Assembly (NCBI GenBank): GCA_028682985.1 | Contig: JAJRAE010000185.1 | Span: 1 to 10,694 of the forward strand | DNA from: Methanobacterium sp. | Lineage (GTDB): Archaea; Methanobacteriota; Methanobacteria; Methanobacteriales; Methanobacteriaceae | Reading direction: 5' to 3' | DNA: 10,694 nt | Shown here: positions 1-7,327 of the stretch, in pieces | How positions within the stretch are numbered: position 1 is the stretch's first letter | Layout of the letters: each line of letters begins with the position of its first letter | Notes under the pieces: generated by a model | Told to the model about the DNA's origin: nothing | Database searches by the model: none | Seen by the model: the letters and a program-made list of their open reading frames with translations, nothing else | Translations under genes and position numbers: made by a program

Positions 1-152
1 ACCGTATATGGACCGGATGTACCGGTATAGGTATTTCTCGCTGGATATTCGGATTTCTGGCCCAGAAAGGATTTGATGAGGATAAATGGCCTGATGAAGT
101 TCTAAGCCGGATGAAAAGAGTACATGTGCCTAATATTTTAACCTGGCCTTAA
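1..152 (+). CDS. serS2: C-terminal end of probable type 2 seryl-tRNA synthetase (5' end outside window)
   Basis: The third frame is open from base 3 to a TAA at 150-152 and gives 49 residues, beginning RIWTGCTGIGISRW and containing GFLAQKGFDEDKWPDEV. This reads like the C-terminal strand and helix of the motif 3 region of a class II aminoacyl-tRNA synthetase (GxG, then an arginine). Methanogen-type seryl-tRNA synthetases bind an active-site zinc through a Cys about 40 residues from the C-terminus. Here Cys6 of the fragment is 43 residues from the end, which fits that family. The enzyme would charge tRNA-Ser in the cytoplasm. A T-run at 160-166 just after the stop may end the transcript. Only about a tenth of the protein is visible, so another class II synthetase is not fully excluded. 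Confidence 0.65.
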   Translation, partial: RIWTGCTGIGISRWIFGFLAQKGFDEDKWPDEVLSRMKRVHVPNILTWP

Positions 153-172
153 CCCTAAATTTTTTTAAAAAA

Positions 173-316
173 ATGATCAATTTCAAAGATTATTTAGTTG
201 GTTTTGGATTCATCCTAGTAGTTGCAATTTTCCTACTACAGAAAATAAGGGCTCGTAGAGGGAAAAAAAGGAAATTCAGAGAAAAAAGAATAAAAGAAAA
301 AGTAGAAAAAAAGTAA
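173..316 (+). CDS. Possible 47-residue single-span membrane peptide with basic tail
   Basis: An ATG at 173 opens a 47-codon frame ending in TAA at 314-316. The product starts MINFKDYLVGFGF, has one hydrophobic stretch at about residues 8-22 (LVGFGFILVVAIFLL), then a strongly basic tail from residue 24 rich in Lys, Arg and Glu. The layout suggests a small membrane-anchored protein with a charged cytoplasmic tail. I do not recognise a family. There is no convincing Shine-Dalgarno site; the upstream bases are a T-run then an A-run, which could also be the terminator of the preceding synthetase gene. It is convergent with the FKBP gene. It may be a real small protein or an AT-rich chance frame, although the clean separation of hydrophobic and charged parts favours a real one. 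Confidence 0.45.
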   Translation: MINFKDYLVGFGFILVVAIFLLQKIRARRGKKRKFREKRIKEKVEKK

Positions 317-366
317 ATTAAAAAATTAGAAAATTTATAATCCTTCAGATTTTGGGAAAAATTATA

Positions 367-1245
367 TTATTTTTCTTTATCCTGAATACGTTCCTCTAAA
401 ACCTCTTCAGCAATGGGTTCGGATTTTTCTTCTGTAGAAACTTCTCCTTCCTCTGCAGGTTCTTCTGTAGAAACTTCAGGAACAGTTTCTTTATTTACTT
501 CCTCTGCTTCAGTTTCTGTTTTGCCCTCTGCTTCTTCATTAACCTTCTTTTCAAAGACGTCCACAAATTCTACTTTATCCACATTTTCCATGTTCTCCCA
601 GATATCCCGGGCTATTCTGAAACGGGCAAATGTGATGTCCATATAAGGTTTTTTATCAAATTTAGTCATTTCATCCATCTGGATTACCACTTTTCCATCC
701 TCTATAATGATTTTATGACTTTCTAGGTCTATATTGGGATTTGGATAGTGCAAGTTGATCATGCTACGGATCTTCTCTTCATCATCAGTTATGATCTTCT
801 CCACCTTGATGTGGTACTGCAGATTTTTACCTGCCAGTTCATGGTTGAAGTCCACCCGCACCCTTCCTCCGCTGATGCTTCTGATTATACCGGTGGTACC
901 CTCCATGGTTATTGCCATACCTATCTGGGGTTTTATTCCCTGTTTACGGAATTCTGACATGGGTATTAGCTGTAAGAGTTTAGGATCTCTCTCACCAAAT
1001 GCTTCTATTGGTGGGATTTCCAATGTTTTTTCTTCTCCCTCTTTCATTCCTATTAAAGCGTCCTCAATGCCTTTAAGAACGTGTCCTGCCCCTACAATTA
1101 TGGGTATGGCGCCGTAAATTTTATTCTCTGATTTTATGTCGTTTTCTTCGGCCACTTTATCATCGGTTGTGTCGAAAACTTCTCCAGTTTCCTGAACCTT
1201 GCCTGTATATTCTAATCTTAAAAAATCTCCATCTTTCACTGGCAT
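367..1245 (-). CDS. Long archaeal FKBP-type peptidyl-prolyl cis-trans isomerase (SlyD-like) with acidic tail
   Basis: This 292-residue protein is a cytoplasmic prolyl isomerase and likely folding chaperone. The FKBP part covers residues 1-85 (LEYTGKV near 11-17, VGAGHVLKGIEDALIGMKEGE at 51-71, PPIEAFGERD at 78-87). It is interrupted by an insert-in-flap domain at about 88-130 and closes with VDFNHELAGK at 131-140, a SlyD hallmark. Residues 150-230 form the extra C-terminal domain of long archaeal FKBPs. From about residue 235 the protein is a Glu-rich low-complexity tail containing EVSTEE twice, 11 residues apart. No signal peptide is visible. The start is fixed by an AGGAGG site eight bases upstream, which lies inside the last codons of the preceding nucleotidyltransferase gene; the two genes overlap by 10 bases, so translation is probably coupled. 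The spacer beyond its stop is T-rich on this strand (runs in 317-366), adequate for archaeal termination. Confidence 0.93.
   Translation of the reverse strand: MPVKDGDFLRLEYTGKVQETGEVFDTTDDKVAEENDIKSENKIYGAIPIIVGAGHVLKGIEDALIGMKEGEEKTLEIPPIEAFGERDPKLLQLIPMSEFRKQGIKPQIGMAITMEGTTGIIRSISGGRVRVDFNHELAGKNLQYHIKVEKIITDDEEKIRSMINLHYPNPNIDLESHKIIIEDGKVVIQMDEMTKFDKKPYMDITFARFRIARDIWENMENVDKVEFVDVFEKKVNEEAEGKTETEAEEVNKETVPEVSTEEPAEEGEVSTEEKSEPIAEEVLEERIQDKEK
427..477. repeat. Exact 18-bp direct repeat inside the FKBP acidic tail
   Basis: TTCTTCTGTAGAAACTTC occurs at 427-444 and again at 460-477, with no mismatch and an offset of 33 bases. Because 33 is eleven codons the frame is kept, and the repeat encodes the two EVSTEE segments (residues 257-262 and 268-273) of the Glu-rich tail. 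Identity at the nucleotide level suggests a fairly recent in-frame duplication. Confidence 0.85.
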
Positions 1246-2336
1246 ATCTCTAACCTCCTGTGTGGAATTCTCTTTTTAAATTCTTTTAGAACTTCCCTGT
1301 TTTTATAGTTTAATACACGTATAATGGGGGGATAGTTTTCAATATATTTATGTATTACTTCCTTAAAAATGCCTGCCTCCAGTGATGATAAAACTCGATT
1401 TTTATGATGCCGGCTAAAACCCCGCGAGATCGCGTTTAAAACATCGTTCAGGTTTCTGAAAGGTCGTTTTTCCAGAAATGCCTGGGCTGTTCTGTCATCT
1501 ATAAGGGCTAGATTCCTAATATCCCCTGAACTGCTTTCATTAACCCGTTGAAGAATTCCATCAACATCTCTCAAATCATGGAGAGGTGCTTCCTTTAGAG
1601 CTATTTCTCTTTTTAATATTTCAACAGTTACATCTGGTAGCATGTCTTCTACACCATTGAACTGGTGGTTAGCTATTGCATCTCTAATCCTAGTGCCACT
1701 TACTCCTTCTATTCTTTTAATAAAGATAAATTTATCTTTAAAATTAAATCCTATCTTATTCAGTGATTTGGATAATGAAACAATAACATAGTTATCCTCA
1801 TCAAGTTTACCCTGAAGTAGCACCTCTTTACTATCTAAATCAACGATTTTATAGGGGCGGGGAACCACAGCATGCCCTTCTTTTATACGTTCCAGAATTA
1901 CCTTGAATCTTTCCAGTGGTTTATAACCCCGGGGTATGAAGTCTACATCCAATGCCTGGAACATCCGGGAAAGGCACAGCGAATATTGTCCGGAGCCCAT
2001 AATCCCCATGGGCGGGCCTTCCACTACAATATCTGCCCCTAATTTACTGGCTGCCTCTCCCCGGGCATATCGGGTCATGATATAGGGCACCCCCCTTCCG
2101 CTGCGTTCCAGGGGCCCAGGAACTATGGCAGTGAAGATACCGCCCGGTACCTGTTTTTGTGCCTCCCTCATGCAGTGCAGATGGCCATTGTGTAATGGAT
2201 TGTACTCAGTAAAGTCTGCTATTAATTTAACATCAGATTTAACATCTCCTCTACCGGATCTTATTACTGAGTCATGCATGATAAGTTTTCGATCCCGGCG
2301 CAGGAAATTTTTAACATATTCTTCACTGGTCATCAT
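1236..2336 (-). CDS. HIGH-superfamily nucleotidyltransferase, TmcAL-like (COG1323 type)
   Basis: This 366-residue protein resembles bacterial TmcAL (YlbM), which activates acetate with ATP to make N4-acetylcytidine at the wobble base of elongator tRNA-Met. Visible hallmarks are ADFTEYNPLHNGH at residues 40-52 with the HxGH nucleotide-binding motif (His49, His52), the following IVPGPLERSG and TRYARGEAASKLGADIVVEGPP segments matching the TmcAL pattern, GQYSL at 116-120, and SGTRIRDAI at 213-221, equivalent to the SxTxIR motif. The C-terminal half also follows TmcAL: a helical ISRGFSRHHKNRVLSSLEAGI segment and a RVLNYKNREVLKEFKK segment. It is shorter than typical bacterial TmcAL (about 400 residues) and has some 35 residues ahead of the HIGH domain. 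The start is ambiguous between ATG at 2336 and 2333, because the GAGGTGA site lies very close to the first. It is the first gene of an operon with the FKBP. Substrate in archaea is not known to me; the tRNA role is an inference. Confidence 0.85.
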   Translation of the reverse strand: MMTSEEYVKNFLRRDRKLIMHDSVIRSGRGDVKSDVKLIADFTEYNPLHNGHLHCMREAQKQVPGGIFTAIVPGPLERSGRGVPYIMTRYARGEAASKLGADIVVEGPPMGIMGSGQYSLCLSRMFQALDVDFIPRGYKPLERFKVILERIKEGHAVVPRPYKIVDLDSKEVLLQGKLDEDNYVIVSLSKSLNKIGFNFKDKFIFIKRIEGVSGTRIRDAIANHQFNGVEDMLPDVTVEILKREIALKEAPLHDLRDVDGILQRVNESSSGDIRNLALIDDRTAQAFLEKRPFRNLNDVLNAISRGFSRHHKNRVLSSLEAGIFKEVIHKYIENYPPIIRVLNYKNREVLKEFKKRIPHRRLEICQ

Positions 2337-2354
2337 TCACCTCGGGTAAAAATT

Positions 2355-2372
2355 CATAACTCACTAGTTATG
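2355..2372. promoter_or_regulatory. Small inverted repeat in the divergent spacer before the nucleotidyltransferase and lipoprotein genes
   Basis: CATAAC at 2355-2360 and GTTATG at 2367-2372 form a perfect 6-bp inverted repeat with a six-base gap, in the 83-base spacer between two divergent genes. On the minus strand a TATA-like TTCATAAAT lies at about 2387-2395, which would place the transcription start of the nucleotidyltransferase operon near this repeat. It could be an operator, but the repeat is short and the spacer AT-rich, so this is weak. Confidence 0.3.
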
Positions 2373-2419
2373 CTTTCAGTCAAAAGATTTATGAAAACAT
2401 GACTATAAAATAGGATTTG

Positions 2420-2935
2420 ATGAAAAACATTTACACCACCATCATCACTCTTTCTATTTTAGCAGTTATTATGATTTCTGGTTGCACAACCAGTAAACAT
2501 TATGATGATCACGGTGTTTCCTTTAACTATCCTGCGAACTGGCAGGTGGGAGATATATATGACCTGCCCGGGGCAGTGGTTGGTGTATCCGAAAACAGTC
2601 AGGTTGATGTAAAAATACTAAAAAAGAAGATTCCTGCTGATTTAAATCTGGAGATTTCATATAATCAGTCAGTGTCCAATCAGACAACTAGTTTTAACAA
2701 ATACTGTTACCAGCAGTTATCCAGTAAAAAAATCACAGTAGATGGCCAGGTTGCCTATGAAAACATCTACCAATTGGGTTGTAACAGCACCCAGACCAGA
2801 CAGCAGATACGGGAAGTCTGGTTAGAGAAGAATGGCCATATATACATCATCTCCTGCAAAGCCATTCCCCCAGAAATCTATTCCAATAAGAGCAAAGACT
2901 TTGATATAATAATCAACAGTTTCCATGTAAATTAA
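2420..2935 (+). CDS. Predicted membrane-anchored lipoprotein with PsbP-like sequence motif
   Basis: This product of 171 residues begins MKNIYTTIITLSILAVIMISGC. It has a short basic start, a hydrophobic core at about residues 4-19 and a lipobox-like ISGC with Cys22, so it should be exported and lipid-anchored on the outer face of the membrane. After the Cys comes HYDDHGVSFNYPANWQVGD, the N-terminal pattern of small PsbP-like domains common in Methanobacterium extracytoplasmic proteins. Three further Cys (in KYCYQQ, LGCNST and ISCKAI) could form a disulfide. I chose the ATG at 2420 over a TTG just ahead of it at 2417. An AGGA at 2412-2415 is a weak ribosome binding site, and a TATA-like CTATAAAATA lies just upstream. 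Its function is unknown; it is unlikely to relate to pyrC downstream. Confidence 0.75.
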   Translation: MKNIYTTIITLSILAVIMISGCTTSKHYDDHGVSFNYPANWQVGDIYDLPGAVVGVSENSQVDVKILKKKIPADLNLEISYNQSVSNQTTSFNKYCYQQLSSKKITVDGQVAYENIYQLGCNSTQTRQQIREVWLEKNGHIYIISCKAIPPEIYSNKSKDFDIIINSFHVN

Positions 2936-2994
2936 GCAAAACAGTTTCATTAAATTAAAGTAAATAAAATATTATTAACTAATAAGTGATTATA

Positions 2995-4290
2995 ATGGTA
3001 GATTTATGGCTTAAAGATTGCAAAATAGTCCCTGAAAATAGTATAATTTCCATAGGATTAGCAAAAGGTAAAATAGTATCCCTGAAAAAGATCGCCCCCC
3101 GAAGAGAGGAGTGCATTAATTTAAGGGAGAAGGTAATCCTGCCCGGCTTAATTGACTGCCATGTGCATTTCCGGGACCCCGGTTTAACCTATAAGGAGAA
3201 TTTCCGCACGGGAACCATGGCAGCTGCCTGCGGAGGTTTTACCACAGTAATGGACATGCCTAACACCAAGCCAGCAACCAATACCACCCGAGCTTTCAAA
3301 GAAAAGCTTCGAATAGCAGAACATAAAAGCCTCGTTAATTTCGCCCTGCATGCCGGGGTGGGAAGACTTAAAGATATAGAAGGAGTGAATAAACTTAACC
3401 CCGCCTCCTTTAAAATATTCATGGATTTATTATCTGATCATGAATTAGAGGAGATATTTGCCGCTATTGGAAAAATTGGGGATAAAAAAAACCATATCAC
3501 CTTACACTGTGAAGATAAAGAAATCGTGGAAAAATATACTCAAAAATATCAGGGCAAAGGAAAGATCAATTCAGAAATATATGCTGATGCCCGACCACCT
3601 CTGGCAGAAACTGTTGCAGTAAACAAAGCAGTGCATTTAGCCCGTAAATATGATTTAAAGATACATATATGCCATATAACTCTGCAAGAAACACTAGATA
3701 TAATAAAAGAAGCAGGAAAATTAGGTGTCCAGGTAACCAGTGAGATCACTCCCCACCATCTGCTTTTAAATTCCAGCTACCTCCAGAAGTGTGGGAATTT
3801 AGCCAAGACCAACCCCCCACTTAGATCTGGAGATGTTAAACTTGATTTAAATAATTTAGATAGAATAGATGCAATAAGCACAGACCACGCCCCCCACACA
3901 ACAGCAGAAAAGGAAGAAAATATTTGGAACGCTCCCCCGGGAATTCCCAACCTGGAGACCACCCTCCCCCTTCTACTAACTCAGATAAATGAAAATAACC
4001 TATCCTTTAACCAGTTGAAAAATTTATTATGCGATAAACCCGCTGATATATTCCATCTAGAAGGTAAAGGCCATATAGAGATGGGTGCTGACGCTGATCT
4101 AGTAGTGGTGGATATGAAAAAAGAGGAAGTGATCAACCCAAGCCAGTTTAAATCCAAGGCAAAATATTCACCATTTAAAGGATTTAAGATTAAAGGGATG
4201 CCGGTGCTGACTCTATGTGGAGGAGAGATTGTTATGGAGGAAGGAGAGGTTTTTAAGAATCAAGGGGAGTTTGTTTATAAAAAGGAATAG
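2995..4290 (+). CDS. pyrC: Dihydroorotase, class I
   Basis: This 431-residue cytoplasmic amidohydrolase catalyses reversible cyclisation of N-carbamoyl-aspartate to dihydroorotate, the third step of pyrimidine synthesis. The metal-binding HVHFRDPG is at residues 56-63 (His56, His58), followed by DMPNTKP near 87-93 (substrate-binding Asn90). SFKIFMD carries Lys140, at the place of the carboxylated Lys in related amidohydrolases. Then come His171 (ITLHCED), His227 (HICHITLQ), ITPHHLLL and ISTDHAPHT with catalytic Asp297. Length and motif order are normal for the class. I prefer the ATG at 2995 to an upstream in-frame GTG at 2986, because AGTGAT at 2985-2990 pairs with the archaeal 16S end and lies four bases before the ATG. 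It appears to stand alone, 59 bases after the lipoprotein gene, with an AT-rich possible promoter (AATAAAATATTATT) between them. Confidence 0.95.
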   Translation: MVDLWLKDCKIVPENSIISIGLAKGKIVSLKKIAPRREECINLREKVILPGLIDCHVHFRDPGLTYKENFRTGTMAAACGGFTTVMDMPNTKPATNTTRAFKEKLRIAEHKSLVNFALHAGVGRLKDIEGVNKLNPASFKIFMDLLSDHELEEIFAAIGKIGDKKNHITLHCEDKEIVEKYTQKYQGKGKINSEIYADARPPLAETVAVNKAVHLARKYDLKIHICHITLQETLDIIKEAGKLGVQVTSEITPHHLLLNSSYLQKCGNLAKTNPPLRSGDVKLDLNNLDRIDAISTDHAPHTTAEKEENIWNAPPGIPNLETTLPLLLTQINENNLSFNQLKNLLCDKPADIFHLEGKGHIEMGADADLVVVDMKKEEVINPSQFKSKAKYSPFKGFKIKGMPVLTLCGGEIVMEEGEVFKNQGEFVYKKE

Positions 4291-4330
4291 ATAATTGAAT
4301 TGATAAAAGGGAAGATAATGATTTTGAATA

Positions 4331-4377
4331 TAAAAAGGATAGATATATTGGGTGAATTATTTAAAAAGGATAGATAT
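4331..4377. repeat. Pair of exact 16-bp direct repeats upstream of the CooT-like gene
   Basis: TAAAAAGGATAGATAT occurs at 4331-4346 and at 4362-4377, identical in both copies. The offset is 31 bases, close to three turns of B-DNA, so a protein bound to both would sit on the same face. The second copy ends about 30 bases before the ATG at 4409 and overlaps the stretch where a box A element (ATTATTTAAAAAGG) would be expected. The likely role is an operator or activator site for the small downstream gene; this is an inference from position and spacing. Confidence 0.55.
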
Positions 4378-4408
4378 TATTTGTGTAAAATAAATTGGAG
4401 GTCAAAGA

Positions 4409-4591
4409 ATGTGTGAATCCACAGCTTACACCATTAACGGTGAAGTTATAATGCAAGATGTTATCTCGGTAAAGATTAAGGGAGATACAATCTTCCTGGC
4501 TGATATCTTAAATAAAAGAAAGCAGTTAAATGGTCGTATCAAAGAGATTGACTTGGATCAGCATGGGATCTATATAGAATTGATAAAATGA
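4409..4591 (+). CDS. CooT-family small protein, possible nickel binder
   Basis: This 60-residue protein starts MCESTAY and continues GEVIMQDVISVKIKGDTIFLADIL and GRIKEIDLDQHGI. The start Met-Cys-Glu, the mid-segment pattern of a small beta-barrel and the KEIDLxxHxI ending match the CooT family. Its founding member in carbon monoxide dehydrogenase systems binds nickel through Cys2. Cys2 is the only Cys here. The start is supported by a strong GGAGGTC site at 4397-4403, six bases before the ATG. It sits 95 bases from the convergent [NiFe] hydrogenase operon, which makes a nickel-related role attractive. Proximity is not co-transcription, however, and some members of this family have been annotated as RNA-binding. 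It has no signal peptide and should be cytoplasmic. A T-rich run follows the stop. Confidence 0.75.
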   Translation: MCESTAYTINGEVIMQDVISVKIKGDTIFLADILNKRKQLNGRIKEIDLDQHGIYIELIK

Positions 4592-4594
4592 TAA

Positions 4595-4607
4595 ATTTTT
4601 TATTTTA
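4595..4607 (+). terminator. T-rich terminator after the CooT-like gene
   Basis: Four bases after the TGA stop comes a T-rich stretch (T6, A, T4). Archaeal RNA polymerase stops readily at such runs without a hairpin, so this probably ends the short transcript. Confidence 0.5.
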
Positions 4608-4650
4608 CAGTTAAGAATTATAGAATTTATTTTAAAAAATAATAAAGTTA

Positions 4651-4684
4651 GGTGGAGAAAAATTATCCACCAAAAAAAAATTTT
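4651..4684 (-). terminator. Terminator region of the mvh operon with a GGTGGA/TCCACC hairpin
   Basis: Reading leftwards from the mvhB stop the minus strand has a run of nine T (bases 4680-4672), then a hairpin formed by GGTGGA and TCCACC (4651-4656 and 4666-4671, nine-base loop). Further T-rich sequence follows. The T9 run alone would suffice in archaea. Read on the plus strand, the hairpin is followed by nine A, so it is not a classical intrinsic terminator for the CooT-like gene, though it could protect either 3' end. Confidence 0.55.
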
Positions 4685-4686
4685 GT

Positions 4687-5883
4687 TTATTTTAGGCTAA
4701 AAGCTCCTTCTGGACAGGCCTCAACACATTGATCACAGAGAGTGCAGAATCCTTTGAGAGGTATTTTTTCTCCTTCCTGGATTTTGAGCATGGTGAATGG
4801 GCAGACTTCAACACAGTCTCCACACTCGTTACATAAGGATGGGTTGAATTCAATCCTGTTCCTCTTTACCTTCTCTCCATTGATCTCTTTTTCGATTTCC
4901 ACTACTTTAAGTGCGCCTTCAGGACATATTGTCGCACATGCTCCGCAGCGTGTGCAGTGGAATAATTCTCCTTCGGCAATTCTTATAGCATCAGTTGGGC
5001 ATGCTGTAATGCACTCACGTTTAAATTCGCATTTATCGGCATCAAAGATAAGTCCTTCAGATGATGATGGTTTTGCTGGTCCTAATTCAACTTCACATTC
5101 TATGGCATCTACTGGGCACATTTGTGCGCATAAACCACAGTATGTGCATATTTCTGGAAGTTCTACTGTTAAACTGGATGGTTTTTCAGTTATGAAATCT
5201 CCAGGACAAGCTTCTACACATATGTTACATCCGATACAGGTTTCTGAATCCAGTTCGAATTTTTCAAGTTCTTTGGAGCGTTTGGTTGCTTTTTGACCAG
5301 ATATGACCACTGCATTCCATGGACAGGTTTGTGCACATACTCCACAGTAAGTACATTTATCTTCATCGATTTCGATGGTGTCTCCTGGTTCTGAAAGAGT
5401 TATGGCATCTACTGGACATTCTTCCACACACATTCCACAACCTACACAGTCTGAAATATATATGGGTCCGGTTATTACTTCCTCTTTACGGGCAGGTTCT
5501 TTAACACCTTCTATTCCGATAACGTCCACTGGACATACGTCAACACATTGTTCGCACATCACACAGTAACCTTCTAGTGGAAGTTTTTTCATCTCGCTCT
5601 TATCCAGTTTCATTATCTGGGGCGGGCAGATATCCACACAGTCACCGCATTCATCGCATAAAGAAGGGTTGAAAACTATACGGGTTTCAATTTTACCTTC
5701 TTCACCAACCGCGACTTCAGAGGTTTTTAGTGCGCCTTGGGGGCAGATTTCCACACATTTTGGTTCGCCTCCGCACAGATCACAGTAGATTACATCTTCT
5801 GGTGATACTGCTATGGCAGCGGTGGGACAAATACCCTGGCATGCGCCACATCTGATGCAGCCTTCTTTGTTGACTACTATCAT
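4687..5883 (-). CDS. mvhB: Polyferredoxin of the Mvh hydrogenase
   Basis: This 398-residue protein consists almost entirely of Cys-rich ferredoxin repeats. Twelve cluster motifs can be counted, starting at Cys9, 34, 76, 107, 146, 177, 216, 246, 285, 310, 351 and 380, as expected for six fused two-cluster ferredoxins. Eleven have all four Cys; motif 2 has a longer CxxCx5CxxxCP form. Motif 9 reads CEFKRECITACP, with Lys288 where the second Cys should be. The only Cys outside a motif is Cys263, giving 48 in all. Residues 9-121 and 285-395 look like a duplicated four-motif block, with motifs 5-6 and 7-8 forming another pair. In methanogens MvhB is a cytoplasmic electron carrier encoded with the hydrogenase. 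It is the last gene of the operon, 19 bases after mvhA, with an AGGAGG site ahead of the ATG. Confidence 0.96.
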   Translation of the reverse strand: MIVVNKEGCIRCGACQGICPTAAIAVSPEDVIYCDLCGGEPKCVEICPQGALKTSEVAVGEEGKIETRIVFNPSLCDECGDCVDICPPQIMKLDKSEMKKLPLEGYCVMCEQCVDVCPVDVIGIEGVKEPARKEEVITGPIYISDCVGCGMCVEECPVDAITLSEPGDTIEIDEDKCTYCGVCAQTCPWNAVVISGQKATKRSKELEKFELDSETCIGCNICVEACPGDFITEKPSSLTVELPEICTYCGLCAQMCPVDAIECEVELGPAKPSSSEGLIFDADKCEFKRECITACPTDAIRIAEGELFHCTRCGACATICPEGALKVVEIEKEINGEKVKRNRIEFNPSLCNECGDCVEVCPFTMLKIQEGEKIPLKGFCTLCDQCVEACPEGAFSLK

Positions 5884-5902
5884 TCTTACTCCTCCTTTAC
5901 GG

Positions 5903-7327
<1,425 letters not shown>

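Noticed and set aside
755..1117. Two plus-strand frames opposite the FKBP gene
   Set aside because: Both lie antisense to well-conserved FKBP motifs and have no ribosome binding site.
4318..4414. 32-codon frame starting ATG at 4318 (MILNIKRIDILGEL...)
   Set aside because: It covers the direct repeats and the ribosome binding site of the CooT-like gene and overlaps that gene's start. Its Lys/Ile/Leu-rich make-up is what an AT-rich spacer gives by chance.
4651..4671. Hairpin as part of a riboswitch or CRISPR-like repeat
   Set aside because: It is a single 6-bp stem in a convergent spacer next to T-rich sequence, best explained as a 3'-end structure.
4742..5296. 184-codon open frame on the plus strand opposite mvhB
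   Set aside because: It is the antisense shadow of the repetitive Cys-rich mvhB; the product is Ser/His-rich with no domain and no ribosome binding site.
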